A stretch of 64,000 nt of DNA from Eutreptiella sp. 'Long Island Sound 2002' (Eukaryota; Euglenozoa; Euglenophyceae; Eutreptiales; Eutreptiaceae). Shown here piece after piece: positions 42,102 through 54,300 of the stretch. Numbering within the stretch: the first letter of the stretch is position 1; every line of letters starts with the position of its first letter. A model generated the notes under the pieces. It worked only from the letters and a program-made list of their open reading frames with translations. It ran no database searches and was not told the origin of the DNA. Both the position numbers and the translations under genes were made by a program. The DNA lies in assembly GCA_964036045.1 (NCBI GenBank), contig OZ038392.1, positions 17,753,612-17,817,611 of the forward strand, read 5' to 3'.

Positions 42102-43787
42102 TTGAGGGCCAGGCTGAAGCAGAAGTATGGTGACACCTTCTTCAGCGGAAAACCTGTGTTTCCCCCACCGGTGCGTGGACCGTATGGTGAGGCCAAGATA
42201 CGACTGAAGCAGGACCCCCGTGTGTATCGGCACCGGGAGTTTGCCCTGAGGGGCGAGAGGAAGGAGGCCACGGAGAAGATCCTCCGTGACTTAATCGAGA
42301 GAGGCTGGCTCGAGCCGTGCCACTCCGAATGGGCCTCTCCGTGCTTCGTCGTCCCCAAGAAGGTGGCCGGTGAATGGCGGCTCGTGGTCGACTACCGCGG
42401 CATGAACGCCGAAACGCAGCACGACAGCTATACGCTGCCCCTCATTGAGGACATGCTGCAAAAACAACACCGGCGGAGGATCTTCACGGTGATTGACCTG
42501 AAACATGGTTATCATCAGATGCCTCTCGCCGAGGAGTCCCGTGCCTGCACAGCCATGAGCACCCCACTTGGACCTCTCCAGTGGCGGGTGATGCCCATGG
42601 GCGTTACCAACGGCAATGCGGCTTTTCAGCGGATGCTGGAGAGCCTGCTTGAGCCGGTGCGTGATTGTGCGGACCCCTTCGTGGACGACGTGATCATCGC
42701 GTCCGGGGACTCCAGTATGAGCTACGAGGAGCTCCTGGAGGCACATGAGAGGGACATCACTCGAGTGCTGGACCTGCTGGTTAGGCACAAATTCACGGGC
42801 AGCAGTCACAAGGCCACCATTGCGGTAAGCGAGGTCGTCTTCGCTGGCCATGTAGTCGGGAACGGGCAGCAAAAGCCCATACCTGGCAAGGTGGCCGCGA
42901 TTGAGCACTGGGAAAAGCCCAAAATGGTCTCTGAGCTACGGGCGTATCTGGGGTTCTGCAACTATTACTCGGGGTATATCAAGATGTATGCCGAGTATGC
43001 AGCCCCAATGACGACCATGCTCAAGGGCAACCGGGAGGAGACCAAGAAGGGGTCCAAGAAGGCTCTGGTCTGGACTGCTGAGTCCGACCGTGCCTTTGAG
43101 GCGATGAAGCAGGCGCTGCTGTCTGCAGTGGGTCTGCACCTCGTGGATCCCGACCGAGGGTTCGTCCTGCGCACTGATGCTTCCGCCTACGCCGTTGGCG
43201 CTGTGTTGGAGCAAGTGCTTGACGATGGGAGGCACGTGCCCGTGGCCTTCTGGAGCCCAGTCCTGGCGGAAGGCCAGAGACGGACGTGGACGCCCAGAGA
43301 AAAGGAGGCCTATGCCATCGTCATGGCTCTCAGGAAATGGGCTGGGTACATAGCCCTTCATCCCGTCACCGTCTGCACCGACCATCAGAGTCTGCAGTCG
43401 TGGCACAAGGAGCACGAGGACACCCCCTCTGGTCCCGCCTCCCGACGGGCAAGATGGCATGAGACCTTGGCCAAGTTCGACCTCACGGTTGTGTATGTTC
43501 CTGGTAAGGACAACACCGTGGCGGACTGTCTCAGCAGGTGGGCCTATCCCGCCAGCAAGGACATGACAGAGGTGTCTGCCCATGGCGATGAGGCTGAGAC
43601 CGCTGAAGCCAAGAGGATCATTGAGATGGAGCGCCTGATGGAGGAGGAGGGTGTTAAATGCTTCGTCGTCATTGCTGCGGATGCCCCCCTCGGAACGAGG
43701 ATGGGCAGAGCGGTCAGAGTACTCGCCCCTGATGGAGCTGAGTCCAACAAGCACCTCTTCCCAAGTCTTGCCTCCAGGACGACTTGA
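42102..43787 (+). CDS. pol: B reverse transcriptase and RNase H
   Basis: 561-residue open frame. RT motifs: the SEWASPCFVVPKK block, WRLVVDYRGMN, FTVIDLKHGYHQMPL, MPMGVTNGNAAFQRM, and the catalytic FVDDVIIAS. RNase H motifs: VLRTDASAYAVGAVL, TPREKEAYAIVMALRKW, TDHQSLQSW and VPGKDNTVADCLSR. These are standard for Ty3/gypsy polymerases, which copy the element RNA into DNA and degrade the template. The catalytic residues are present, so this domain alone looks intact, but upstream stops prevent a full polyprotein. The frame extends a little upstream (from about 41990), and overlaps the integrase frame by four bases. Confidence 0.85.
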   Translation: MRARLKQKYGDTFFSGKPVFPPPVRGPYGEAKIRLKQDPRVYRHREFALRGERKEATEKILRDLIERGWLEPCHSEWASPCFVVPKKVAGEWRLVVDYRGMNAETQHDSYTLPLIEDMLQKQHRRRIFTVIDLKHGYHQMPLAEESRACTAMSTPLGPLQWRVMPMGVTNGNAAFQRMLESLLEPVRDCADPFVDDVIIASGDSSMSYEELLEAHERDITRVLDLLVRHKFTGSSHKATIAVSEVVFAGHVVGNGQQKPIPGKVAAIEHWEKPKMVSELRAYLGFCNYYSGYIKMYAEYAAPMTTMLKGNREETKKGSKKALVWTAESDRAFEAMKQALLSAVGLHLVDPDRGFVLRTDASAYAVGAVLEQVLDDGRHVPVAFWSPVLAEGQRRTWTPREKEAYAIVMALRKWAGYIALHPVTVCTDHQSLQSWHKEHEDTPSGPASRRARWHETLAKFDLTVVYVPGKDNTVADCLSRWAYPASKDMTEVSAHGDEAETAEAKRIIEMERLMEEEGVKCFVVIAADAPLGTRMGRAVRVLAPDGAESNKHLFPSLASRTT

Positions 43788-45272
43788 CCGACGACTACGC
43801 TAAGTCCGAGGTCTTTGCGGCCGAGTATAGGGCTGTGACTGACCCTGAAGACGGGCAGAAGTGGCCAAAAGGGCTGACTGAGGAAGATGGCAAGCTCTAC
43901 CGGAGTGGTAAGCTGCTAGTACCGGAGTCCCGGGTGCTCGAGCTGTGCGAGGCTTGGCACCACCACATGATGCACCCAGGGTTCAAGAAGCAGGCCCTGG
44001 ACATGCAGCGCCGATTCGAGATCGACCAGATCAATCTCTACAGCGCCATCAAGAAGGTCAGGAAGGGTTGCTCGGTCTGTCAGGCCTGCAATCCCGATAA
44101 CCGGAACGTCGGGGGGGAAGCCCAATGGACCCCGGTGCCTGACCAGCCCATGGAGAGCGCGGCCATGGACGTCTTCTCCATGCCCGAAGTGCACATTGGC
44201 AAGGAGACCTTTGACTGTGTGGTTCTTTGTGTGGATCGCCACAGTAGTAGCCGTTCCAGCACGCAAAGAGGGGTTGCTTGCCAAGGAAGTGGCAGTCATG
44301 ATGATTCGTCATTGGCTGACCGTCTTTGACATCCCCCGCACCATTTGCAGTGACCGAGGGCCCCAGTTTACTGGTGGCTGGTTCAAGGCAATGTGTTCCC
44401 TCATGGGAATACATCACGCCAAGAGCGTCGCCTATCTCAGCCGGTCTAACGGCCGAGCTGGAGTGGCTGGACGGCAGCTGTTCGAGAAGCTGCGCAAGAT
44501 TCACATCACCAATCCACGTCGGAACTGGTTTGAGGAGATGTGGCCCGCTCTGAAGGCCCATCATGACACCCCCACTCCGGGTGGTTTGTCCCCTCACCAG
44601 ATTCTGTTTGGCAGGGACCCCCTGGGTCGGGGACTTCCCTTGTCTGGTGATGGTATGGCTATGGACGCCAAGGAATTCTTTGCGCGACAAGAAGCAACGG
44701 CGCGAGACATCCGCCAGCAGCTCGAGAAGGAGCATGCTGGGCGTCAGAAGTCCGCCCCGAGCTCGACAGCGCAGAAGTTCAGGGTGGGAGACCCGGTGTG
44801 GGTGATCAGACCCCGCCCTATGGGCACCCACCGCACCAAAACCTGGTTCACACCCGGAGAGGTGGTCCGCAGGATTGGTGAGGACACCTACCGCATCAAG
44901 GTGGGTCACGGACAGTTCCGGGAGCCCCACGAGAGTCAACTCCGTGTGCGGGAACCCGACCTCCGTGGCCAACATGTGTTTCTGAGCTATGCCGCACATG
45001 AGGCTGATTCGGGGGATGACTACGCTGAGCAGGACAACTATACTGTCGAGAAAATCCTTGCCCAGCGTCCGAACGCCTCGGCACCCGGAGGCCTGGAGTT
45101 CAAGGTTCGTTGGCGAGGCTATGGGCCGTCCCACGACACCTGGGAACCCGTCTCCTCGTTCGTGCCGCGGATCAATACCCCCTTCATGGACTACATCCGC
45201 AAGCACAGGACCAAGATCCATGTCTCAGACTTGGCAGCACTCACCCGGGCGATTGCAGCCAGGGGTGCCTGA
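43784..45272 (+). pseudogene. pol: B integrase with C-terminal chromodomain, frameshifted
   Basis: First frame (43784-44329): zinc finger with HHHMMHPG and CSVCQAC (H-x4-H, C-x2-C), and the first catalytic Asp in AMDVFSM. A frameshift near 44240 moves to the second frame (44196-45272) with the second Asp in CSDRGPQFTGG. The expected catalytic Glu is replaced: RSNGRAGVAGRQ has Gly where related integrases have Glu. A basic linker and chromodomain follow (YTVEKILAQRP, EFKVRWRGYGPSHDTWEPVSSF). Chromodomains guide such elements to modified histones. The frameshift and the lost Glu make it inactive. Confidence 0.85.
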
Positions 45273-46749
45273 TCAGCGCCCTGACCCGACCCCTGATGTG
45301 TTTTGAGCGCTTGTTTGGTCGACGGATCGTCCCTAACTTGCTTGCTCTCTTCCATCTTCCGGTGACCTGCCATAAGAGTGGCCATATACCCCCCCCTGCT
45401 GAAACCAGAGGGAGATGGCCCCTCTCTTCAACTCCTATTCGTCACTCCCTGCCTGCTGAATCCTTGGGAAACCAGGCGGGGCGACTGACCTTCATAGTTT
45501 CTGAGCTCTTAGGGCCTTGCAGCCCATACGACGTTGCGCAACGGATGCCGCTGTCATCGGCATTGCGATTTTTTGGTGTGTGTTCTGGTCCCATGGCACT
45601 TGCGGGATCCAGACCAGTCTGTGTGTGTCTGCAGACTATATATGGCCTGAACTCAGGCGTTTTCCTGTCCACCCTCCTGAATATGCCTTATCCTAACCGG
45701 GGCGTGGTTTAGCACTCTGTCCAGAGTGTGTTTACACGCCTGTTTACCTGATTATTGCTTACTTTTTCTGTTCCCTAGGATATGTGCATCTGTATGTTAG
45801 GTGTTGTCAGCCCATCGCCGAGATGTGGACTGTTTTTTCCCCCCGAGAGGATGCGAATCGGAATATACAGGCGCCTTGAGTCGCCGTGTACATGCACATA
45901 CGTAAGGTCCAGCCTGGACCAGTACCTAAGTACAAATTCTTCTGTTTGAGTGCCCGTGATACTGTGTGCCCTAGTGGCTGTGATGTGCTGAGATCCTGAT
46001 GGCGCCAGGCGGGAAGCCCAGTTGCCTGACTACACTCCCAGCGGTCCGCCACTGTCAGTCCCAGTGTGAGCCTACCGACTCGCAGACGCACTTGCAGTCG
46101 GGTGGCGACCTCCGGTGTTCCTGACCTCGGTCAGTCTGCCTGGCAAACTGGTGGTTTGAGGAGTCGACGCCTCCGCCCACACTGCATGGGGACTCCCCCA
46201 TGTATGGCCTTCGTGGTAATAGGGCGAGGGAAAAGACAGCCTTGATGCCCGATCCCTTAAGGAGCAGCTCATTCGGCTGTACCACTCTGGACTCGTATCG
46301 TCGATATGGACATGGTGCGCCCAACGAAGGACCCGTGGGGACTTTCCCCCAGCCTGCGGCCTTGGGAAGCTTGGGGTAGCCTGATGGATCTTTGTGGTCG
46401 CTTTCGACCTGTGGGACCACCTCGGTCGTCGTGTGACGCCTATGTTGGCCGTGTATGCCACTGCCACTGTGGTAGTGACCGTCGCAGCCGGCACCCGGTG
46501 CGCCTGGTATGGGTTAACGGGTCCTTTGGATGCCGAACAATCGCTGCCAGGACCCGGGACTTGATACTGGATACTATACTTGCAGTTACTAACAGCTACA
46601 GCACCGTACCTGTCTTACTGTGGGATTTGGGCAGCCTAACCTGCGAATCAGCCTGAAGTGAGGATGTGACACCCCCCCCCCTTCAGGGGATGGTCCTGGG
46701 TACCCGCTGCCATGCTTGGGTGTTATCGAGCCCCACCAGGGTTTGCTCT
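45273..46749 (+). other. B 3' non-coding region
   Basis: About 1.5 kb between the integrase stop and the polypurine tract. It contains a C run near 46671. No coherent open frame, RNA gene or repeat is visible. Confidence 0.6.
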
Positions 46750-46760
46750 AAGGAGGGGGG
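46750..46760 (+). other. polypurine tract of B
   Basis: AAGGAGGGGGG directly precedes TGAAGCGG, the start of the 3' LTR. This is the expected site for plus-strand DNA priming. Confidence 0.85.
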
Positions 46761-48141
46761 TGAAGCGGTACCCAGAACCTATGGCCCATGGCCTGGAGGC
46801 CTGTGAGCCGTCACACCCGTGCGGAAGCCGTTGACACCGGCTGTCAGCGGGATATCCCTGTTCTCTAACCCGCGAAATCTGGAATCCGATTTCTAACCAT
46901 TAAGTCGTTGTGGAACTACCATAATTTCACTGTCTTGGTCGATTTGCGGATAGAAATCGGTGAAATACCCGATCTCTACCGCGATTTCTAATTATCGGAA
47001 AGACGCCGCAGTCGCGCCGCCTGTCGTTGCCTGTTCCGTGGACTGTATTAGATAACTCTGTAGAACGATTTTTCTTGAAGTTAAGACTGTAACAGTCTTC
47101 GAGTGATCCGCACTTTTTTCCTTGATATAACGGATCGCGTCCCAGATTTTTCCCAGAAAATCTGGGCAGCAGAAGGCGCTTTGAACCCCCAAGTGGAATA
47201 ACAAGGGTTACGAGCGTTCAAGCGCCAAAGGGCGAACTAACGTGCCTCATAGGCACTGTGTATGAGGTTTTGCCCCCCATAGGCATAGGATGAGGCCAAA
47301 GGATCCCAACTCAATAGGCCCAAAGGGTTATTTATTTTGAGTGTTCTCCACGCTGTGCACTTTTTCACGTACTTGGCGTCCAAGTACGTGTAGAAGTATG
47401 TTGAGTTGGCATTTGCCCCACCCTTGCTTGCCTCTACATCCGGGGCATATCACTTGTCTTCCCCGGATAGTGCATATATGATCTCCATATATATATTGGC
47501 AATATATTTTGCGTGCATGCTAAAATTCGGCTTTCCGAAAGGAGGTCGATTTTCGACCAAAGCACTTGCATGCGTGTTAAGGGACCAAAGTTACATTAGA
47601 ATATAGGCATACTTTGGTTCTAGGCCACTAGGTTGGGTGTAGAAGGCGTGGGTAGAGTTGTTTGCCATATTTGGTGTCATATCGCGTGCCCATTTGGCGG
47701 GTGCACCATTCCAAGACTCACCCGCCAATGGACGCCAAATCGCACGAGGCCCTTCATTGTACTCCCGACCAACACTCGCAAGCCTAACCTTCGTGAAGGA
47801 ACGCTTGTGGAGCGCTCCCGAAGCGATGCGTTGCGAGCAAGGTGTGTTTTTTTTGCAATATTCTATTTTTGCATGTGCCCACTTGGGAGGCAGCGCGCGC
47901 GACCTTCCAAAGCGCCCCAAGTGGAGCACATATGTGGAATCAGAGGTCATTGGTGTCAAGTCATTGTGTTTGGAAGGATTGGTCGATTACTCAATCCAAG
48001 CCGAAGATATTATAATATATTTGTGCGCCTTTCAAGGCACTTTCTGGTGTTTTTTCGCCAATAATGCTGTTTTTTGCCGGTCATGATGTCAAGTGGCGAC
48101 CGTGTATCTCAACGTTGCGCCCGATTGACATCATGACCCAA
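46761..48141 (+). repeat. 3' LTR of B, first part
   Basis: Matches 13036 onward. Compared with the 5' LTR it has an extra 30-bp block near 47140-47175 that forms a hairpin (CCCAGATTTT/AAAATCTGGG). Other hairpins: AAGACTG/CAGTCTT (47083-47099), CACGTACTTGG/CCAAGTACGTG (47366-47390) and GGTCGA/TCGACC (47544-47558). It ends in CCCAA (48137-48141), the A target site. Confidence 0.85.
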
Positions 48142-48854
48142 AGAAAGATGTCCTTGAATTATGCCCTAGGTCTTTTGATGTATTCCTGCAGGTTTTGTAG
48201 TTGAAAACCCCAAACCAAAGCAGCAAGTAGAGCAAGGACTGAATGTGGATCGAATCAATGATTGGTTTTGGAATCCAGTGTAACACAGAAGGGCTGCAGA
48301 TAGACAAAGCAGGTTTATGCACATAGATTCAATCACAAATGGATAATACAAAAGGTTTTATATGAAAATTGGTCAGACTCTAGCCTCAGAGGTTGCAATA
48401 GGCACTTCATGTGCACTCCTTTGGGTGAAATGGTTCTGGTTAGGACTGAGGGGCATAGATGTCAGGACCACACAGAAAATGACTTGGCCAAGCAACTGAA
48501 TTCAGAAACAGTTACAAAGTAGGACCACAATAAGTGGTAGAAACAATTGAGTATAGGGGTCTTGGGTTGGGAGACCACTTAGGCTTAACCTCCAAGGCCA
48601 ACAAGCATGAAATGCCTGATTTATTTTGGTATGTCCTCCATGAAGGAAGGTACCTCCGCTCAGTTGAGTGGTAGGGGTGAACTTCATGGGGGGGGCTAGG
48701 GTCACAACCCTAGTTACTTTGCGAAAGTGTACTTTAGGCAACGAAAGAGAGATAAAAACACTTAAGTTTGTCTCAGCATCAACAAAGGGTTTTAAGGGGG
48801 GCTTAGCCTGGATCAAGCCCTCCAAGAAAGACATGGCAGTGACTTTTTCTTACT
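48142..48854 (-). repeat. 3' LTR of the intact A element
   Basis: 713 bp. On the minus strand it starts AGTAAGAAAAAG after CCAGGGGGG and ends GGACATCTTTCT. Confidence 0.9.
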
Positions 48855-51355
48855 CCCCCCTGGAGTACTAGTTAGCTAAGCTAGTAGGACCAAGGAAAAA
48901 GGCTCAAATATTCCCAAAATTACCTCAAAAAATGCATTAAACTTACCAAAAACATCCTCATCACTTCAAAGAAGTCTATCACACTGTAGGGACCCTTGAA
49001 AAACAGTGTAATGTACCGTGAATGATGTCCCTTCGAGGGGCATTCCTCAAAAGTCGCCGGCGTGCGGCGAAAACTTTTGGAAAAAGTTTGGGGGCAGTGG
49101 GAATTGAACCCAGGACTCCCTCCCCAGAGCACATGTGCTTGCCCACTAGGGTACAGTCGAACGCTCTAATGCGGACGGCTATCGCTGTATAAACAGCGTT
49201 TTAGTAAACGTCCTGACCAAAGGCCAGGGCGGAGCAATACTCCTAATGGAGGACACAAACCCCCAGGAGCTGGAAAAAATAGAAAATGTAACCAGCAGGG
49301 AGTGATTCCTGCGGTTTAGCGGAAGGGGTTGCGGTTTAGCAAGTGAAATCGTTGAAAATCGACGAAACCACGCGGGAAATCGTCATTTTTACACATAACT
49401 TAAAGTCGCAAGCGTAAACGGCTTTTGGAAAAGAAGGTATGAGACGTAGTTTTTAAAGTTTTAAAGAAAATTTTTGCACAGTTGCATCAAAATTTTTATA
49501 AACTTCAGAGTCAAGCATTCAAAATCAGCCCACACCACGGACCAGTTCAACAACCCGTCTCTCAGGTATGTCTGTGTCACTTCACACTCACGCATCGCGT
49601 TCGCGTTGGTTGTTTCGTCAAAACGTTAGGGTTGTCAACGCTGTGCTCGTTGGGGGGTCGGGTGTTCTCCTCTCGTGTTCTGCACAGGTAAAAGCAGGAA
49701 TGAAAGGTATGTGATGTGAATGAAGCGCGCAGCGCGCACGTACGGTTAGAATATGCGCTGTGCTCGCGATGCATGTGCCTAATCGAGGCATGCACCCGCT
49801 GTGTCGCTTCACCTGTATCCCTAATTCACCCTTGTTTCCTTCTTCACAGGTAAGCGTTTGTTCGTGTGCGGCCGTGGCGTTCAAGTTGAGTTGCTTAAAA
49901 CGCTTAGGTTTGTTTTGTGTTCGTTTCAATGCGGCATTTACACGATGCATGGTGAGTAAGGTAGGTTAGCCCAGGAGGAGCTCACCTCCTGGTTGAGTCA
50001 GTGGTTCAGCCTCCTTTCCCTGCGTGCACATGATGCATTAAAGGGTAGGCCACGCGAATTGCGCACGGTAAACCTTGTTTAGGTTACCCAGAGGCTCCTC
50101 GGTACGTTCTTTACGAGAACCCGAGGAGTTTCTTAAAGCTTGCTTGCTTGACATGGGTAGCTGATCCGTCAGCGTGTTTGCGAACAGTGTATTATAGGTC
50201 ACACTGAGAAGGGTATAATACCTGGAGTGTGGCTTGGTTCCTCAGTCGCAAACGCCCCTTCATTTGCCTCTTTTGTACAGGTGGGAGAGGTTAAGGGTGA
50301 TTGGTGCACGCAGCAGCTGCCTTCGGCGGCTACCATTTTTCTGCCCCAGCAAAACAGGGGCGCTGATCACAAATCAAATCACTGTGCCTCAGCCAGTACT
50401 GGCGAGGGCAGTTCGACCTCAAAGACATCTGCGCTGTGCACGCAACGAGAGCACCCCTTCCCTCCAAGCCCTAGCAGGGGAAACGCGTTGTGGCGTCCCC
50501 TGTTAGGCCACAGCTGCTTAGGAGCGCTGTGTTCTCTTGTCCTTTTCACAGGAGGGCCACTAGGGCCTGAGTCTTCCTGGACAGCAGCCCCAAGTAGCGT
50601 GTGTAGGGGTTAGGGTCAGCAGGCCTGGCAGGAGTGGAGTGCAAGTGATGAGTGCTCACCCTGCCTTCGAAGGCCGGTGCTGGCGTTAGTGAGTGTAGTG
50701 TAGTGGTGTCTCCTGTCCCGCGTGCTTTTCCTCGTGGGCAGGGGAGTGCGTTAGCTTTTGGCCTGTAGCAAAAATGGGCGTTTTGTATGCCCTTAGCACA
50801 CTTGGCCACCCCTCCCCTCTTAGTAGGTAGGGCTTTTGCCGTCTTACCCCAAGGATAGGCGCCAGCACAGAAATTGGGCGACATAGGAGTGGTAATAGTA
50901 CCTGATTAGGACCTTCGGTCCGACGTCAGCGAAGCCCGGTCTCCGGGAGCCACGCTGGGGAGTGAAGTGAGACACATACAGACATACGTAGCACACTTAG
51001 GGGTATGGTAAACCCTGTAAGGAAGGGTAGAACCCCATGGGTCTGGACCAGTCAGGGGTCCTAACTGTGGGCTCGCTTGTCCCCAAGGAGGGAAGACACA
51101 CCTTGCCTCATAACACCTTGCTTGTCATTCCCCTCTGGTGTAGGAAGTCACCATTCTTCGTTGGCTCACCAAGGTCATTACATTAGGGCAGTACCCATGC
51201 AACACATGGTCAACAAGGCACACACTCGCTGGGTGGCTGCAATCATGATAAGCGGCCACCTGGCTCACGCTGGAAACCATAGGCATGGGTCTGCAGGGCA
51301 CAGACAGGGTCAGTGCAGTGCTCACTGTACCTGTCAGTAGACTGACACAGGGAAA
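48855..51355 (-). other. A-family 3' non-coding region (intact copy)
   Basis: 2.5 kb between the pol stop and the 3' LTR. It matches the plus-strand regions 27413-30115. It keeps the tRNA-like stretch (about 49095-49155), the GTATTATA hairpin (near 50190-50225) and the G tract before the LTR. Short open frames are conserved in sequence only, with no sign of a protein. Confidence 0.7.
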
Positions 51356-54300
51356 TTAGTTTCGCTTCTTACGCTGGGACATAGTCTCAGCACGGGATAG
51401 GAGCTGCACCTCGTTGTTCTCGACGAGGTAAGTGCGGAAGATGGGGTTGATACTCCCATCTGGTTGTATGAAGGCTGACATAGGTTCCCAGGTCGCCTCA
51501 GACAAACCATAGCCATCCCACAGGGTAAGGAATTTCCAGCCCTGTTTATACTCGTGGCGAGCAATACCTGCAACCACGTAGTGACCATCGACTGCCATCT
51601 CATCGGCAGTCATCTCTTCGAGTTCGTCTGCCTCCTCTGGACTGGCAGCGTTCTCTAGGTCTATACGTTCAATCTCACTGTCGCTGAGGCGCCACCCATC
51701 CCAAGACAAGTCGTCAGGGGAGTGATAGTGCCTCAACTGCTTAGGAGCACATAGCAGTTCACCACCTAGAAGTGGACTGCACCTGACATGGATCCTGGAT
51801 CCATCTATCCTGATGATACGATAGGGTCCAAAGTAAGGGTCCTGTAGGCAGTTACGTGGCCAGGAGGGTAGGCGTGAATGGTGTACCAAAACAAGGTCAC
51901 CAACCTTGAAGCTGGCAGGTCGCCGTAGGCGGTTCCGTCGGCTCTGTTCACGGTCACGAATGTGCCTCAGGTTAGTACCAGCCTGGTTAGCCAGAGACTG
52001 CTTGTGTTCCAGCCGTTCTCCCACAGGGCTCTTGAAGTCCTCAGGAAAGGGGGTTTTGAAGAACCAAGCAGGTCGTCCTCCATGGAACAGTTCGTGGGGG
52101 GTGAAACCCGTAGAAGAGCTCCGCTGTGAGTTCATGGACAGAACTGCCCAGGGCACTAGGCGTACCCAGTCCTTAGTGCGCTCCTGTTTCATCAGGATTC
52201 TTAAGTTTTGCTCCACCACACGGTTCTGTCTCTCACAGAGAGGGTTAGATGTGTGAGTGTAGGGCACACCTGTGGTTACCTCCACGTTGAGGGCACTTAG
52301 CACTCGTTTGTACCACCCAGTGTCACTGCGGATGCGTACATCTTCATCAGAGTGCACCTGTTTAGGTGCTCCATAGGGTTCGAACCATTGTTCGACCAAC
52401 ATTTTTACAGTCTGCTCACCTGTGATTTTCTTATTGCAAGGGAACACACGGGTGAAGCGAGATAGACCACAGGTGACCACGAGGCAACTATCATAGCCGC
52501 CAAAGCGTGGTAGGCCGTGGATGTAATCCACGTAGAGAAGAGAGTTAGCACAGTAGGGTATGGGTAAGCTGGAGATCAGGCCCCTATCCCTACTGTCGCT
52601 CTGCTTGCTGGCATGACAGCCACAAGCATCCACAATGGTCTGCATACGCGACCTCAGTTCAGTCAGGGTTAGACTAGAGTAGAAACACTCACGGAAGAAG
52701 TCCACTGAGCGATTAGCGCCAGTGTGACCAGAACTGAGATGGGACCATTGTAGGCAACCATCCAGTCGTGCCTCAGGCACAACAATTCGGTCCTCGTAGA
52801 AGAGGTACTGATTGTTTTTATACCACTGGTGCCCGTCAATGACACGGGGTTCGAGACCAGTGCTGAGGGTTTGGAGAATTTCTTCATACTCTGACTGATA
52901 GTCGGTTAGACTCCAACCCTCCAGGATTCCAGCAGTGCGCATGGACAGGTCAAGCTGGACATCCATACGCTGGAAAGCCTCTTTGGCGAGCGCCTCAGAG
53001 CTCTCACCAATAAGCGCATCCAAGTTGTTGCGCGATATATAGTCAGACAGTTCATTCTTAATCCCGGGGATATGATGCACTGTCAGCCTGAACTGGCTCA
53101 GGTAAGTCCACCACCGCTTTAGCTTCGCTTTTTCTGGTGGTGGGCCCTTCTGAAAAGACTTCACAGGCTCCTGGTCACACAGCCAGACAATAGGGTTAGA
53201 CCCCAGGAGTCGGGATTGTGACGACAGCACCAACATACCGGCCAGGAGTTCCTGGTCATAGGTGCTGTAGTTGGAACGCGCTTGGTTCCATTTCCAATTC
53301 CAGTGTCCCAGTGGCACCAGTCGCCACTCACTGGTAGGATAGTCATGTTTCAACGAACCATCACGGTTCAGTCCAGTAGTACGATAATGGCAGTGCGTCT
53401 TTTCAGCGGGGTTAAGCTCCTGCCATTGGTAGATCGTACCTCCCCCCCCTACATCACTGGCATCAGTGATCAGGACTATCTCGCCCTCAGGGCGGGGCAC
53501 TCCCAGGAAGTTGGAGGAGGCAATCTTCTTCTTCAACTCCTGGAAACACTCTTCCTCTCTGGAGGTCCATCTCCAGGGAGTAGTTTTCTTGATCAGGTCA
53601 GTGAGGGGTGCAGAGGAGTAAGTAAAATTGTGGATGTGACGCCGATAGAAATTACAGGCGCCCACAAAACTCCTCACATCGTGTAGACCCTTCTTAGGGT
53701 CATCGCGAATCTGCATGTCCTGTAGGGGCTGCATCTTAGACGCGGCTGGTTTCCACCAGCCATACCCCACGTCGAAACCCAAATACTCCATCTCCTCTTT
53801 CATAAACTCACATTTGTCGAGTTTGATTCGGAGATGGTTTTCTTGACAGACAGTGAAAAATTCACGGAGGAGAAGGACATGGTCCTCTTTAGTATTAGTA
53901 CCCAAACTCACGTCGTCGATGTGAGCCTCCATTTCTGCACCCCGAGAAATCAACTCTTGTACTAGAGGCCTGCGCCTCAGTATGTACAAAATGTTGTTCA
54001 TAAGCTCCTGGAAGAGCGCTGGGGCGTTAGCCACCCCGAAAGGCATAACCTTCCACTTGAAGACACGACCCTTAGGGGTTATAAAGGCAAGCAGCTCCTG
54101 AGCTGCGGCGGTTAGGTCAACCTGCCAGAAACCAGAGCATTTGTCCATTTTGGTCTTATACCTGCATTTGGCAATACGCTCCAGGGTGTTTTCCATGTTA
54201 GGAATACTCCCTGAGTGGTTCTGGGTTTTCTTGTTGACCTCACCATAGTCTACAACAAGACGTAGAGCAGTCGACCCTGGTTTAGCAACAAGGAAACAGG

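Noticed and set aside
46055-46494. Minus-strand proteins in B's 3' non-coding region
   Set aside because: Overlapping frames without domain or plausible composition; they lie antisense to the element.
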